A stretch of 64,000 bases of DNA from Spirochaetia bacterium (lineage in GTDB: Bacteria; Spirochaetota; Spirochaetia; Treponematales; Breznakiellaceae): positions 1 to 64,000 of the forward strand of contig BNUX01000006.1 of NCBI GenBank assembly GCA_025997675.1. The letters run 5' to 3'. Positions 33,103-43,211 of the stretch are shown piece after piece. The notes under the pieces were generated by a model that ran no database searches, had not been told where the DNA came from, and saw only the letters and a list, made by a program, of their open reading frames with translations. The position numbers were made by a program, and so were the translations under genes. Positions within the stretch are counted from its first letter, which is position 1. The number at the start of each line of letters is the position of its first letter.

Positions 33103-35694
33103 ATGATACTGGCGCTTGCCCTATTGCAGATAGGCGTGACCTTCTCGTCGGGGGCTATGCTCTGTGTGGCCATCATCAACAGCAAGCTTCCCCGTTCACG
33201 CAGCTTTATCTTCCTATCCATCGGGATATTCCTGTATTCCACGGCCTACCTGATGGAGATCACCTCCAATAACCTGGGGATGGCCGTGATGGGCGCCCGC
33301 CTCCAGTTTTCTACCCTGCCCATGTTCGCCGTGTACTTTGCATTGTTTGCCCTGGAGTATTATAACCGGCCCCTGCGGAACAATGTGCTCAAGTTTCTTC
33401 TATTGATGTACCCCTTTGTAAATGCGGTGATGCTCATGTCCGGGGATGTGTTTACCCCCTACTTTTCCCACTTTGCCAATGTGCTCTTCCTGCGCAGCCC
33501 CATCCCCCACCTGGTGTACGCCCCCCGTGTCCTGTTCCTGGTGAACTCCGCTTATTCTCTCCTCTGCGTGGTTTTCGGGCTGGTCATTATCTTCCGGAAC
33601 CTCTTAAAGGGCGACCGGAACCTGCGCCGGGCCTCATTCCTGTTCCTCATCGTTATCCTGGCGCCGACCCTTACCTTTACCCGCTTCTATTGGGACCCCG
33701 TAGGGTATGCTGCCGGGTATAACCTCAATGCGCTTTCCCTGGCGGTAGTGGAATTGGTCTTCGGCTACCATACCCTGCGCTTCCGTATGGCGGACTGGAT
33801 GCCCTTTGCCCGGGAGACCGTGCTGGAAACCATTAACGAGGCCTTTATCCTCTTGGATCCGGGGGGCCGCTTCCTGGACGCCAATGCTATGGCTCAACGG
33901 TATTTCCCCGGGATAGCCCGGCTTCCGGTGGGGACCCCTATTCATCAGGTGAACCTGTTCCCCCGGGAGATACTCAGCCCTCCGGTGATGAGCCATGAGT
34001 TTTCTATCCGGTTTAACGGGGAAGAGGTCCTCTACCTGCGGGCCTCCAAATCCCCGGTCTATTACAAGGAGCGGATAGTCTGCTTCTGCATCATGATCTA
34101 CGACCTCACGGTTTCCACCACCCTCCTGGCGGCTAAGGACGCCGCCGAGGACGCCAGCCGTGCCAAGAGCGAGTTCCTTGCCAACATGAGCCACGAGATA
34201 CGTACCCCCATGAACGCCGTTATCGGTATGACCGCCATCGGTAAAACCACCACGGATATTGAGCGGAAGGACTATTGCTTCGGCAAGATTGAGGACGCCT
34301 CGGCCCACCTCCTGGGGCTCATCAACGACATCCTGGACATGTCCAAGATTGAGGCGGGGAAGCTGGAGCTGTCCCCGGTCAGCTTTGATTTTGAGAAGAT
34401 GCTGCAACGGGTGGTGACCTTTATCAACTTCCGGGTGGATGAAAAGCGGCAAACCCTCACGGTGCACCTCGACAGGCAAATCCCCCGGATGCTGGTAGGG
34501 GATGACCAGCGGCTGGCCCAGGTTATCACCAACCTGTTAAGCAATGCGGTAAAGTTTACCCCGGAGGAGGGCCGCATCCTACTCCGCACCCGGTTTGTAG
34601 CGGAGGATGACGGCCTCTGTACTATACAGGTAACGGTGACCGATTCAGGCATTGGGATCAGCGACGAGCAGAAGGGCCGTCTCTTTACGTCCTTCGAGCA
34701 GGCGGAGAGCAGCACCTCCCGGAAGTTCGGCGGCACCGGCCTGGGGCTGGCCATTTCCAAGCGCATCGCGGAGATGATGGACGGGGATATCCGCCTCGAA
34801 TCCGAACCGGGCAAGGGTTCCACCTTCATCGTTACCATCCGGGCCCGGCGGAGTACGGAAGCGGGCCGGGACCTCTTGAAGGCCGGGGTAAACTGGAAGA
34901 ACATCCGTATCCTGGCGGTGGACGATGATGAGGTGACCCGGGAATACTTTGCCGAGCTTTCCCATCGTTTCGGCATTACCTGTCATATTGCCGCCGGCGG
35001 GGAGGAGGCGATGGAACTCATCATGCGGGGCAATACCTACGATATGTATTTCATCGACTGGAGGATGCCCGGAATGAACGGCATGGAGCTTGCCCGGAGG
35101 ATTAAAGAAAGCGGGGGCGGCAAGTCAATCGTCACCATGATTTCCGCGGCGGAATGGCAGACCATCGAGGCGGAGGCCAAGGCGGCGGGGGTGGATAAGT
35201 TCCTGTCCAAGCCCCTTTTTGCCTCCACCATTGCGGACCTTATCAACGAATGTATCGGTTCGGGACCCGGCATCCGGTCGGAGGAAGAGGCGGGGGCGGT
35301 CCTTCCGGGGGCCTTTGCCGGCCGCCGTATTCTCCTGGCGGAGGATGTGGAGATCAACCGGGAGATAGTCCTGGCCCTGCTTGAGCCGACGGCGCTTACC
35401 ATCGACTGCGCGGAGAACGGGCGGAAGGCGGTGGAGCTGTTCAGCGCCTATCCGGAGCGGTACGACATGATCTTCATGGACGTACAGATGCCCGAGATGG
35501 ACGGCCTGGAGGCAACCCGCTGCATCCGCCGCCTGGAAGGGAAGGGAAGGGACATCCCCATTATCGCCATGACGGCCAACGTGTTCCGTGAGGACGTGGA
35601 GAAGTGCCTGGCGGCGGGTATGAACGGCCATATCGGCAAGCCCCTGGACATGGGGGAAGTGCTCTCCCGGCTGCAGAAGTACCTGATGGGGTGA
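33103..35694 (+). CDS. Hybrid histidine kinase with 7TM input and two receiver domains
   Basis: 863 aa. Order: seven hydrophobic helices (about 1-215, the His-kinase N-terminal 7TM type), a PAS-like domain (about 235-345), HisKA with His364 in [12 protein letters not shown], an HATPase domain (about 465-585, N-box [14 protein letters not shown]-box [10 protein letters not shown]), receiver 1 (about 600-715, Asp652 in [10 protein letters not shown]) and receiver 2 (about 741-860, Asp793 in [12 protein letters not shown]). No HPt domain is present, so output must go through a separate phosphotransfer protein. It is monocistronic, facing away from the repeat region. The signal is unknown. Confidence 0.93.
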   Translation: MILALALLQIGVTFSSGAMLCVAIINSKLPRSRSFIFLSIGIFLYSTAYLMEITSNNLGMAVMGARLQFSTLPMFAVYFALFALEYYNRPLRNNVLKFLLLMYPFVNAVMLMSGDVFTPYFSHFANVLFLRSPIPHLVYAPRVLFLVNSAYSLLCVVFGLVIIFRNLLKGDRNLRRASFLFLIVILAPTLTFTRFYWDPVGYAAGYNLNALSLAVVELVFGYHTLRFRMADWMPFARETVLETINEAFILLDPGGRFLDANAMAQRYFPGIARLPVGTPIHQVNLFPREILSPPVMSHEFSIRFNGEEVLYLRASKSPVYYKERIVCFCIMIYDLTVSTTLLAAKDAAEDASRAKSEFLANMSHEIRTPMNAVIGMTAIGKTTTDIERKDYCFGKIEDASAHLLGLINDILDMSKIEAGKLELSPVSFDFEKMLQRVVTFINFRVDEKRQTLTVHLDRQIPRMLVGDDQRLAQVITNLLSNAVKFTPEEGRILLRTRFVAEDDGLCTIQVTVTDSGIGISDEQKGRLFTSFEQAESSTSRKFGGTGLGLAISKRIAEMMDGDIRLESEPGKGSTFIVTIRARRSTEAGRDLLKAGVNWKNIRILAVDDDEVTREYFAELSHRFGITCHIAAGGEEAMELIMRGNTYDMYFIDWRMPGMNGMELARRIKESGGGKSIVTMISAAEWQTIEAEAKAAGVDKFLSKPLFASTIADLINECIGSGPGIRSEEEAGAVLPGAFAGRRILLAEDVEINREIVLALLEPTALTIDCAENGRKAVELFSAYPERYDMIFMDVQMPEMDGLEATRCIRRLEGKGRDIPIIAMTANVFREDVEKCLAAGMNGHIGKPLDMGEVLSRLQKYLMG

Positions 35695-35716
35695 TAGATA
35701 GGTACGCGGCGGGGCG

Positions 35717-37429
35717 TCACCAGACGAGGGTTTGCAGCTCCCTCCGGGCAACGGCCTGGGCAAAGCCGGGCCCAAGGCTGGCTATGGCGGTCAGCACCCG
35801 GGTCCCCTCCCGGCTCAGCGGAGGCCCGGAAAAGCGGCAGAGGGCCCCCGTGGCGGCGGCTATGGACGCCATGACCCGCTCGTCCCGGCCGGGGATCTGG
35901 GGAAAGACCAGGGCGGTAAAGGCGTCGAGGGCCGCGCCGTCGGGGTCGACGCCGATAGAGCCGATGGCTTCCGCAGCGGCGGCCTTGACCAGACCGTCCG
36001 GGTCGCTCCGGCAGAGGTTCACCAGGAAGGGGATGGTTTCCCGGGACCCGATAAAGGCCAGGAGCCGTGCCGCCTCCACCCGGTAATTGACCTGAACCAT
36101 GCTTCCGGCTATTTCCATCAGGTAGGCCGTATAACTCCGTTCATTCTCCCCCACCTGGCCCCTCCGTATGGCGGCGGCGATACGTCCCAGCCGTGCGCTT
36201 ATGTCCCCGGGATCATACACGGTACCGGATGCTGCCCAGGGTGAAGGCCGGGGATCCCCATTGGTGTAGCTGCCCGGCGCTGCGAGGCTGTAGCGGGAAT
36301 GCTTCCGGCTTTTGATGATGTCTTCCATGTGATAGGCGTTGAGGACCCAGTCACTGCCCCCGAAGTAGAGTATCCCCTCATCGTCAAAGGCCGGGGGGCT
36401 TGCCGTGTCCGGGATGCCTATGGTCCAGCGCTGTTTCCCGTCGCTTGAATAGGCGGTGGCGCCGGTCCGGGTAAGGGCGTAGAGCCCCCGTTCATCGTAG
36501 ATAAACGTAAGTTCCGGCGCCGTAAGCCCTGGGGTAAGGTGGCTGCCGGCGGACCAGATGGGTTTTCCTTCCTCCAGGGAAAAAAGGAGTACCCTGCCGT
36601 CTGTCATCACCGCCCCTATGGTATCTCTCCGGTTGTGCGCCGCCAAGGGTACGGCTCCCAGGCTTGGAAAGCCCCCGGCAAAGGAGCTTTCCCCATTGTT
36701 GTACCACCGGATCGATTCGGCCTGCCCGTTTTTATATATCACCAGAACCGTTTGCTCGTACCCGTCGAACACCGGAGGGGGTGTTGCGGCGGCTTCGGCG
36801 GCCTTCGTGGCATCCGGGGCAAGCAGGCGGGCGGCGGCAGTATCCAGGGGAATGACCACGGCGGGGACTTCCTTCAGCTTGTAGGTTTGTTCCCTTCCGT
36901 AGGGGCCGAGGAGCAGGAGTTCCCCGTTTTCCCCCACCATGAGGAGGCCTCCCCGTTTATCCGGCTGGGGCGGTATGGCCGGGGGGTGGGTCAGGGGTTT
37001 AGACCAGAGGAGGAACCCTGAGGCGGTATAACAATCGATACGCGTGGCCGTGGGGATGAAGATACGCCCGTCCCATCCCGTCAGGACCGGCGCGGTAAGG
37101 GGGCTCCCCAGGTTGAGCCGCCACAATTCCCGTCCCGTCCGGCCCAGGGCAATGAAGCGCCCGTTGGTCCGGCATATATAGCTGCCCCCCTCCGCCGACC
37201 GGGTGATATAGGGGCTTAGGCGGCCCCGGGCGTTGAAGCTCCACAGACGGGTCCCCCGGCTGCTGTAAGCTTCGACGCTCCCCCCATCGCAGAGCACCAC
37301 CAATGACCCCGCCTGGACCGCCGGAACCCCCAGCACCGTCCCCCCCAGGGCATGCCGCCAGACCGGGACTATCCCGGTACCGGCGGCGGTTTCCAGGATG
37401 ATACATAGAAAGAGGAGCCTTAATTTCAT
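35717..37429 (-). CDS. Exported PQQ-type beta-propeller protein with C-terminal HEAT-like repeats
   Basis: 570 aa from ATG 37429, which overlaps the methyltransferase stop (ATGA). It has a signal peptide (MKLRLLFLCIILETAAG), then repeated propeller blades with LWSFNARG, LWRLNLGSP, LLWSKPL, PIWSAGSHL and RWTIGIPD (Trp-docking motifs of PQQ-like repeats), and from about residue 430 helical repeats such as ARLLAFIGSRETIPFLVNLCRSD and AAAEAIGSIGVDPDG that resemble HEAT/PBS repeats. BamB-like scaffolding outside the cytoplasm is one possibility. No catalytic motif is visible. Confidence 0.8.
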   Translation of the reverse strand: MKLRLLFLCIILETAAGTGIVPVWRHALGGTVLGVPAVQAGSLVVLCDGGSVEAYSSRGTRLWSFNARGRLSPYITRSAEGGSYICRTNGRFIALGRTGRELWRLNLGSPLTAPVLTGWDGRIFIPTATRIDCYTASGFLLWSKPLTHPPAIPPQPDKRGGLLMVGENGELLLLGPYGREQTYKLKEVPAVVIPLDTAAARLLAPDATKAAEAAATPPPVFDGYEQTVLVIYKNGQAESIRWYNNGESSFAGGFPSLGAVPLAAHNRRDTIGAVMTDGRVLLFSLEEGKPIWSAGSHLTPGLTAPELTFIYDERGLYALTRTGATAYSSDGKQRWTIGIPDTASPPAFDDEGILYFGGSDWVLNAYHMEDIIKSRKHSRYSLAAPGSYTNGDPRPSPWAASGTVYDPGDISARLGRIAAAIRRGQVGENERSYTAYLMEIAGSMVQVNYRVEAARLLAFIGSRETIPFLVNLCRSDPDGLVKAAAAEAIGSIGVDPDGAALDAFTALVFPQIPGRDERVMASIAAATGALCRFSGPPLSREGTRVLTAIASLGPGFAQAVARRELQTLVW

Positions 37430-38565
37430 GGGCGCACAAACACCGCTAAACCTTCGATATGGGCGGTCTGGGGATAGAAGTCGTACCCTGTGAGCCACTC
37501 CAGGCGGTACCCCCCGGCGATAAGTTCCCCGCTATCCCGGGCCAGGGTGGCGGGATTGCAGGACACGTAGGCCAGAACCGGCGGCCCCCTTAGCGCCAGA
37601 GCCCGGCGCAGGGCAGGGGAAAGTCCCTGCCGGGGCGGGTCGGCCACCATGAAACCGTAGTCCCCGTTCAGACTACAGCCCTTCGCCCAAAGATCCCCGG
37701 TCTGGGCAAAGAGCCGGGCTTCCATACCCCGCACATTTTCCCGTGCCAGGACGACAGCTTCGGGGTTCTCCTCCACTAGGTCCACCCGGGGGAACCCTTC
37801 CCCCAGGAAGGCCGCGAAGGTTCCCACCCCGGAGTAGAGGTCCGCCATAGGCCGACTCCTATCCGCCCCGGCGGCAACGCTTTGCAGGTCGCCGATAAGC
37901 TTCTCCAGCATGGTGCCGTTACTCTGGAAAAACACCCCCGCGTCCATGAGGATTTCCTTCCCCGAAAGTCGCACCGTGCCCCGGCGCCGGATCCTACCCC
38001 GGATTCTCCCCTCACTCACCAGGGTATCCCCCCGGCCATAGAGGGTAAACCGGTCCCGGCCGGTGGGCGGAAGCGCCGCAGCTTCTTGCAGCACCCTCCG
38101 GAGTCCCGGATCGGCCACAGGACAGTCCTTGACGGGGATGACTTCATCGCTTTTGCGGGCCTTAAATCCCCTACGGTGAAGCTGTATCCGGTTCCGGTAT
38201 TCCCAGGGAGGGGAAGGGACGAAGGGCTCCACGGGCAGATTAATACCCCCCAATCGGGTAAAGGCCTCCCGGAGGATGTGCATCTTTTCCGCAACCTGGG
38301 CTTCATAGCGTATATGCTGGAGGGAACAGCCGCCGCAGCGTCCGTAGAGGGGGCAGAGGGGGGGAGTGCGCAGGGAGGAAGCCTCCACCAGTTCCACCAG
38401 GCAGGCCTGGGCCCAGTGCCGGTTTTCCACGGTAATCCGCCCGGTTACCACATCCCCCGGGGCGGCGCCGTCCATAAAAATCCGTTTGCCCTGAACGGTC
38501 AGAATACCCGCGCCGCCTGCGACAAGATGCTCCACCGGGCCGCTTACCAGTTCACCTATTGCCAT
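37426..38565 (-). CDS. RNA (uracil-5-)-methyltransferase, TrmA/RlmD family
   Basis: 379 aa. A TRAM-like N-terminus is followed by the Fe-S motif CPLYGRCGGCSLQH with a further Cys in KDCPVADP. The catalytic part has FFQSN (family FFQVN), DLYSGVGTF (SAM binding), DPPRQGLSP, and YVSCNPATLARD with the nucleophilic Cys, ending FYPQTAHIEGLAVF. The iron-sulfur cluster points to the RlmC/RlmD type acting on 23S rRNA rather than tRNA TrmA, but which uridine is modified cannot be told. Divergent from the hydrolase gene at 38603. Confidence 0.92.
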   Translation of the reverse strand: MAIGELVSGPVEHLVAGGAGILTVQGKRIFMDGAAPGDVVTGRITVENRHWAQACLVELVEASSLRTPPLCPLYGRCGGCSLQHIRYEAQVAEKMHILREAFTRLGGINLPVEPFVPSPPWEYRNRIQLHRRGFKARKSDEVIPVKDCPVADPGLRRVLQEAAALPPTGRDRFTLYGRGDTLVSEGRIRGRIRRRGTVRLSGKEILMDAGVFFQSNGTMLEKLIGDLQSVAAGADRSRPMADLYSGVGTFAAFLGEGFPRVDLVEENPEAVVLARENVRGMEARLFAQTGDLWAKGCSLNGDYGFMVADPPRQGLSPALRRALALRGPPVLAYVSCNPATLARDSGELIAGGYRLEWLTGYDFYPQTAHIEGLAVFVRP

Positions 38566-38602
38566 TTCTGAAATAGTATACCAGTATTACACGGATTATC
38601 AA

Positions 38603-39592
38603 ATGGGGATTATAGAGAAACCTATGGCTGAAGAACATATACAAGGCAGCAGATGGATAGTAAGTGATGACGGGGCCGGTCTTTTCCTGCGGCGTTGGGT
38701 GCCTCAGGGTCCGGCCCGGGCGGTGGTGCTTATCGTGCATGGGATGGCGGAACATTCCCTCCGGTATGAAGGGTTTGCGTTGCGTTTGGTCGATGAGGGT
38801 CTTGAGATATGGGCGGCGGATGCCCGGGGACACGGCCTGACGGCGGACCCGGCGCTAAACGGTCCCGGTAAGGGCGGCCTCCTGGGGCATTGCGCGGACC
38901 GGGACAGCTTTTTCCGGGTAGTGGCGGATATCAACATCCTGGTGGATGCGGTCAGGGAGGCCCACCCCGATGTGCCCCTCTTTATGCTGGGCCATTCCTG
39001 GGGCTCCTTTCTGGCCCAGGCCTATATCGAAGCCTACGGTGACCGCCTCGCCGGATGCCTCCTTTCGGGGACCCGGGGGCCCGGGGGCTTGGAGGTCGTC
39101 CTTGGCGCCCCGGTGATGGGCCTCATCGCGTTGTTTCGGGGGAAGCGCCGGTTTGCCCACCTGTCATGGGCGATAGCGAACGGCTCCTACAATAAAGACT
39201 TCCGGCCTAACCGGACCTTCTTTGACTGGCTCTCCCGGGATGAGCAGGCGGTGGACGCCTTTGTGGCGGACCCCCTCTGCGGACAGGGCTGTTCCAGTGG
39301 CTTTTACCGGGACCTAATCCGGGGACTCTGCGTGATACACCGCCCCAAAGTCATGGCCCGTATCCCCCGGTCCCTGCCCATATACGTTTTTTGCGGCAGC
39401 GCCGATCCCGTGGGGGATAGGGGGGAAAGCCCCACCGCCCTGGTCACCGCCTACCGCTCCCTGGGAATACGGGATCTGGAGTTTGTCCTCTACCCCGATG
39501 CCCGGCATGAGCTGCTGCATGAAACCAACCGGGAAGAGGTAATAGGCAACATCCTGCGCTGGCTTACCCGGCGCCTACCGGAGCGGCCATAA
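38603..39592 (+). CDS. Alpha/beta hydrolase, monoacylglycerol-lipase type
   Basis: 329 aa (start 38603; ATG 38624 is an alternative since neither has a clear ribosome binding site). Oxyanion segment VVLIVHGMAEHS, nucleophile elbow LGHSWGSFLA, a lid region with FRPNRTFFDWLSRDE, acid in CGSADPVGD and His in PDARHELLHE complete the Ser-Asp-His triad of serine aminopeptidase S33/monoglyceride lipase proteins. No signal peptide, so cytoplasmic; probable role in lysophospholipid or monoglyceride breakdown. Its TAA overlaps the next ATG. Confidence 0.88.
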   Translation: MGIIEKPMAEEHIQGSRWIVSDDGAGLFLRRWVPQGPARAVVLIVHGMAEHSLRYEGFALRLVDEGLEIWAADARGHGLTADPALNGPGKGGLLGHCADRDSFFRVVADINILVDAVREAHPDVPLFMLGHSWGSFLAQAYIEAYGDRLAGCLLSGTRGPGGLEVVLGAPVMGLIALFRGKRRFAHLSWAIANGSYNKDFRPNRTFFDWLSRDEQAVDAFVADPLCGQGCSSGFYRDLIRGLCVIHRPKVMARIPRSLPIYVFCGSADPVGDRGESPTALVTAYRSLGIRDLEFVLYPDARHELLHETNREEVIGNILRWLTRRLPERP

Positions 39593-40800
39593 TGCGCATC
39601 CGGTATGGGACGGAAAAGGACGGCAAACCCGTCAAAAAAGCCATCGTCTACACCCAAAACGAACACGGCATCAACAGTGCGGATGTTGACGGCGACGCGG
39701 TGCATATCATCGAACGGCTGCGGGCTGCGGGCTTTGAAACCTACATTGTCGGCGGCGCGGTCCGGGATTTGATACTGGGGAAGAAGCCGAAGGACTTTGA
39801 CATCGTCAGCGACGCCACCCCCACCCGGATTAAGAAGATATTCCGGAACGCCCGGGTCATCGGCCGCCGGTTCCGGCTGGTCCACGTGTACTTTGGTCCG
39901 AAGATTTTCGAGGTCTCCACCTTCCGCTCCCTCAAGGACGGCTCCAGCGGCAACACCTTCGGCACCATTGAGGAGGATGCCCTGCGCCGGGACTTCTCGG
40001 TGAACGCCCTGTTCTACGATCCCGGCGCCCAGGTGGTGGTGGACTATGTGGGGGGCATGAAGGATATCCGGAACAAGCTGATACGCCCCAACATCCCCCT
40101 GTCCTATATCTTCAAGGATGATCCGGTGCGGATGATCCGGGCGGTCAAATACGCCGCAACCACGGGCTTCACGCTGCCCCTGACCCTGCGGTGGAAGATC
40201 AAAAAGCAGGCCCCCCTCTTAGCCCCGGTATCCCCCTCCCGGCTTACGGAGGAGATCTTCAAGATCATCCATTCCCCCCAGGCCGCCCAGATTACCGGGA
40301 GCCTGGAATCCTTCGGCCTCTACGAATACCTCCAGCCCAATGCCTCACGTTTAATGAAGGAAAGTGAAAAGTTCCGCTCCCGGTACTTGAAGGGCTTTTC
40401 GGAACTGGGGATCACAAAGCCCGGCGAAACCCTGGCGGCCCTCATCCGGGATTACCTGGTGGACTTTGTTGACTGGGACGCCGAAGTGATAACGGAAAGT
40501 TACCGGAACGCGTTCATAGCCGCCCGGCAGTTTGTCCTGCCCATGAACCCCCCCCGGGTGGAACTGGATCATGCGGTACGGCTTATTTTCGCCGAGCATG
40601 GCCAGAACGTAAAGAAGATACGTTTCTTTGACCGGGGCAAAGGTTCGCAGGACCGGGAGCCCCTGGCCGTCCCGGACTTTCCCGGCGGCGGGATCATCCC
40701 CCCACCGGTTGGGGCGGTACCCGCCGGGGAGGGGGCTGCTAAAAAACGCCGCCGGCGCCGGCACAAACCCCGCAGTAACCCTGCGCCAAGAACGGATTAG
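39592..40800 (+). CDS. Poly(A) polymerase / tRNA nucleotidyltransferase family (PcnB-like)
   Basis: 402 aa; ATG at 39592 shares a base with the previous stop (TAATG). Class II nucleotidyltransferase head YIVGGAVRDLILGKKPKDFDIV carries the Gly-Gly and DxD motif, followed by RRFRLVHVYFG, RRDFSVNALFYDP and DDPVRMIRAVKYAA. The C-terminus is very basic (KKRRRRRHKPRS), typical of PcnB-type poly(A) polymerases rather than CCA-adding enzymes. The likely role is RNA 3' tailing linked to decay, though a CCA role cannot be excluded. Its 3' end overlaps the convergent gene by 4 bases. Confidence 0.88.
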   Translation: MRIRYGTEKDGKPVKKAIVYTQNEHGINSADVDGDAVHIIERLRAAGFETYIVGGAVRDLILGKKPKDFDIVSDATPTRIKKIFRNARVIGRRFRLVHVYFGPKIFEVSTFRSLKDGSSGNTFGTIEEDALRRDFSVNALFYDPGAQVVVDYVGGMKDIRNKLIRPNIPLSYIFKDDPVRMIRAVKYAATTGFTLPLTLRWKIKKQAPLLAPVSPSRLTEEIFKIIHSPQAAQITGSLESFGLYEYLQPNASRLMKESEKFRSRYLKGFSELGITKPGETLAALIRDYLVDFVDWDAEVITESYRNAFIAARQFVLPMNPPRVELDHAVRLIFAEHGQNVKKIRFFDRGKGSQDREPLAVPDFPGGGIIPPPVGAVPAGEGAAKKRRRRRHKPRSNPAPRTD

Positions 40801-41678
40801 GGCGTCGGCGCCGCTGCTTCGTTTTGGATGAACGTATCAATGATGATGTTTACCTCTTCGATGAGAATCCCCGTAAACCGTTCAATGTTATCAATTATGT
40901 ACCGCTGCAATTCGTGGATGTTTCCCCCCAGCTGGGTTCCGTAGGGCACATCGATGGTAATCACCAGCCGGTACCCCTCATCATCATCCTTCACCACCAT
41001 CTTCTTGATTCGGATATTCCGGTCATACTCATCCACGCAGTGGATAACCATCTGGCTCAGGGCCGCCTGGGAAATGATCACCTTGCCCCGCTTTGAATAC
41101 TCCGGGCGCACCACCGATTTTTCATGCACCGCCGGTCCCCCTCCCAGGGCGGGGGCCCCTTTTTTCCGCTTAAAGATTCTGATGGCATCATAAAAGATAT
41201 TGGGGTAGTTCCGTTTTATCTCGATACTGGGCACGGGGATCACATGCTTCCCCTCGATCTTCCGGGTCCGGATAGCCCGCTCAATCTCCTCCTGGGAAGC
41301 AATGTCCTGAATCCTGATAATCTTGCTGATAGGCGGCAGCTGGAGCCGGGCCGCAATCTTGTTCACCATCTTCTCCGAGGTCCCCAGGATGAGTATCTTC
41401 CTTGTTTTTTCCGTTTGCAGCGCCCTGGCCACCTCATCCCGCTCCCGCTTATTGTCAAAGAGGGCCACCTTCACCGCAGCCATGAAAGTTTTCTCCCGTT
41501 TCGCCGAATGGCCCGCCAGAATCCGGTTATCCCGGATCAGGAGCCCGTCGTCAACGATCAGATCGATCCCGTATTTCTGGGCCACCAGCTTGGCCCTGAA
41601 ACTCTTGCCGGTACCGCTTTCCCCGACGAGGGCGAAGGTTTTGATTCTCCTTAAGGGGTTGAACAGGTCGAAGAACAT
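40797..41678 (-). CDS. P-loop NTPase fused to an Asp23/Gls24-like domain
   Basis: 293 aa. The N-terminal part has a Walker A GESGTGKS at about residues 19-26 and LIVDDGLLI as a possible Walker B, and reads like a small kinase or HPr-kinase-type P-loop protein. The C-terminal 110 residues (KVIISQAALSQMVIHCVDEYD, VITIDVPYGTQLGG, IIDNIERFTGILIEEVNIIID) match the Asp23/DUF322 alkaline-shock fold. The combination is unusual. It is soluble and follows the pseudouridine synthase gene by 6 bases. Function unknown. Confidence 0.8.
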   Translation of the reverse strand: MFFDLFNPLRRIKTFALVGESGTGKSFRAKLVAQKYGIDLIVDDGLLIRDNRILAGHSAKREKTFMAAVKVALFDNKRERDEVARALQTEKTRKILILGTSEKMVNKIAARLQLPPISKIIRIQDIASQEEIERAIRTRKIEGKHVIPVPSIEIKRNYPNIFYDAIRIFKRKKGAPALGGGPAVHEKSVVRPEYSKRGKVIISQAALSQMVIHCVDEYDRNIRIKKMVVKDDDEGYRLVITIDVPYGTQLGGNIHELQRYIIDNIERFTGILIEEVNIIIDTFIQNEAAAPTP

Positions 41679-41684
41679 ACTTCT

Positions 41685-42635
41685 TTAGTATATCACAAAA
41701 CGGCCATCACGCACACCAAAAAGCTCCTGAATCCGCCGCCGGAAATTGTCCGGTAAGGGCGCCTCCAGCCGCCGGGGTAGTTCCGGCAGGGCCTGATCGG
41801 GCAGTTCCAGCATCCAGGCGTGGAGTAGAAACCCGCCCCGCTGTGGTCTGCCGCCGTATTTGCGGTCCCCCGCCAGGGGGTGGCCGTGGGCGGCGGCCTG
41901 GGCACGGATTTGATGGGTCCGTCCGGTGTCTATTTCCAGCCTGGCCAGGGTAAGTACCGAAGTATGGGCCAGGGGATACACCCGTGTCCGGGCTTCCTGA
42001 GCGTCGTCATCCCCCGCCTTCGCAGGAAAACTTTTCCCCCGTTCCCTGTCCCGTACCAGGGTATCCTCCCAGGTTTCGTCCCGATCCAGAATCCCGTCAA
42101 GCAGGGCCAAGTAGGTCTTGCGGATGCTTCGTGACCGGAGCAGGGCGCTAAAACTTTGTGCCCCCGCAAGGCTGGTGGAAAAAACGATGATACCACTGGT
42201 GGGCTTGTCCAGCCGGTGGAGGGGGCCGGGCTTAAAGGACAGGGAAGGGGAGAGCTTAGGCGCAAAATAGGTCCGCACCTGAGTTTCCAGGCTATCCGCA
42301 GACCTACGGTCTGAGCCGTGAACCGCCACCCCCACCGGTTTATTCAGGACCAGGAGCCCGGCCCCTTCCCAGAGTATCGAAGATGGCTCTATCGAGGGGC
42401 CCCCGCTATCCCTGGGGCCGAGGACTAAAGGTCCTTCAAGGGGCGCCCGGATCACCGCGCCCGCTTTTACCCGGTCGGCGCCCTTTCCCGGAACGCCGTC
42501 CACCAGGACCCGCCCCTTCCGCAAAAGGTGGTGGAGACGCGAGAGGGGGAGGTCCGGCAGGGCTTTACGCAGGATACGGTCCAGGCGGCGGCCGTCATCG
42601 TCGGCGGCGGCGGTAAGGCGCAGGTCTTGAAGCAT
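41685..42635 (-). CDS. RluA-family pseudouridine synthase
   Basis: 316 aa from ATG 42635 (GGAGGGG 11 bases upstream; a TATTGT box close to the ATG also allows a leaderless mRNA). S4 RNA-binding domain (about 12-70), then the catalytic domain with LVLNKPVGVAVHG, GPLHRLDKPTSGIIVFS (catalytic Asp in HRLD) and IDTGRTHQIRAQAAAHGHPLAGD. These motifs define the RluC/RluD branch, which modifies 23S rRNA. The exact site is not predictable. Overlaps in opposite orientation with the promoter of the DUF212 gene. Confidence 0.92.
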   Translation of the reverse strand: MLQDLRLTAAADDDGRRLDRILRKALPDLPLSRLHHLLRKGRVLVDGVPGKGADRVKAGAVIRAPLEGPLVLGPRDSGGPSIEPSSILWEGAGLLVLNKPVGVAVHGSDRRSADSLETQVRTYFAPKLSPSLSFKPGPLHRLDKPTSGIIVFSTSLAGAQSFSALLRSRSIRKTYLALLDGILDRDETWEDTLVRDRERGKSFPAKAGDDDAQEARTRVYPLAHTSVLTLARLEIDTGRTHQIRAQAAAHGHPLAGDRKYGGRPQRGGFLLHAWMLELPDQALPELPRRLEAPLPDNFRRRIQELFGVRDGRFVIY

Positions 42636-42683
42636 ACAAAACAATACCCCTCCGGGGCGATAATTTCCAGCGCTTTTACAGGC

Positions 42684-42713
42684 TTGACAATTTTCCCGTC
42701 CTGGACCTATGGT
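42684..42713 (+). promoter_or_regulatory. Promoter, near-leaderless, for the DUF212 gene
   Basis: TTGACA (42684-42689), 18-bp spacer, TATGGT (42708-42713), 9 bases before ATG 42723. No Shine-Dalgarno sequence in the gap. Confidence 0.55.
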
Positions 42714-42722
42714 TATTCAATA

Positions 42723-43211
42723 ATGTCTATGGCAATGTCCCTCCGGACCGAATCAGTCAAAGCATTTATCGAAAACCCGGTGGTGTTATCGGCGGTTACC
42801 AGTTGGTTCCTCGCCCAGGCGGTCAAGGCGGCGATTATGCTGCTCAAGGCGAACCGGCGGAGCGGCAGGGAGATTCTGAAAACCATAGCCTGGCATACCG
42901 GGGGGATGCCCTCAAGCCATGCGGCTCTGGTTTCGGCGTTGACCACTTCCCTGGCCTTTAAGGAAGGCTTCCAGTCTAATTTATTTGCGGTTTCTTTCTT
43001 TTTCTCCCTTATTATCATGCGGGACGCCATGGGGGTGCGCCGTTCATCGGGTATACAGGGGAAGTCCCTCAATTCCCTGGGGCGGAATCTGGTAGAGCGG
43101 TTTGGCGTCGAGTACCATCCGGTCAAAGAGGTACAGGGGCATGCCCCCCTGGAAGTGGTTGTTGGGGCTCTCATGGGTGTATTTATAGCGGCAGCCTATG
43201 CGTATCTATAG
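42723..43211 (+). CDS. DUF212/YuiD-type membrane phosphatase-like protein
   Basis: 162 aa from ATG 42723 (ATGs also at 42729 and 42735). Three to four hydrophobic segments and the PAP2-like motifs HTGGMPSSHAALVSAL and EVQGHAPLEVVVGALMG mark the DUF212 (PF02681) family, relatives of acid phosphatase/vanadium haloperoxidases. RDAMGVRRSSGIQGKSLN is the family's central block. The substrate is unknown; undecaprenyl or other lipid phosphates are plausible. The next gene starts inside its end. Confidence 0.88.
   Translation: MSMAMSLRTESVKAFIENPVVLSAVTSWFLAQAVKAAIMLLKANRRSGREILKTIAWHTGGMPSSHAALVSALTTSLAFKEGFQSNLFAVSFFFSLIIMRDAMGVRRSSGIQGKSLNSLGRNLVERFGVEYHPVKEVQGHAPLEVVVGALMGVFIAAAYAYL

Noticed and set aside
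32733..33242. 169-aa minus-strand frame across the second array
   Set aside because: Overlaps the kinase gene start in antisense, is dominated by repeat codons and lacks a start signal.
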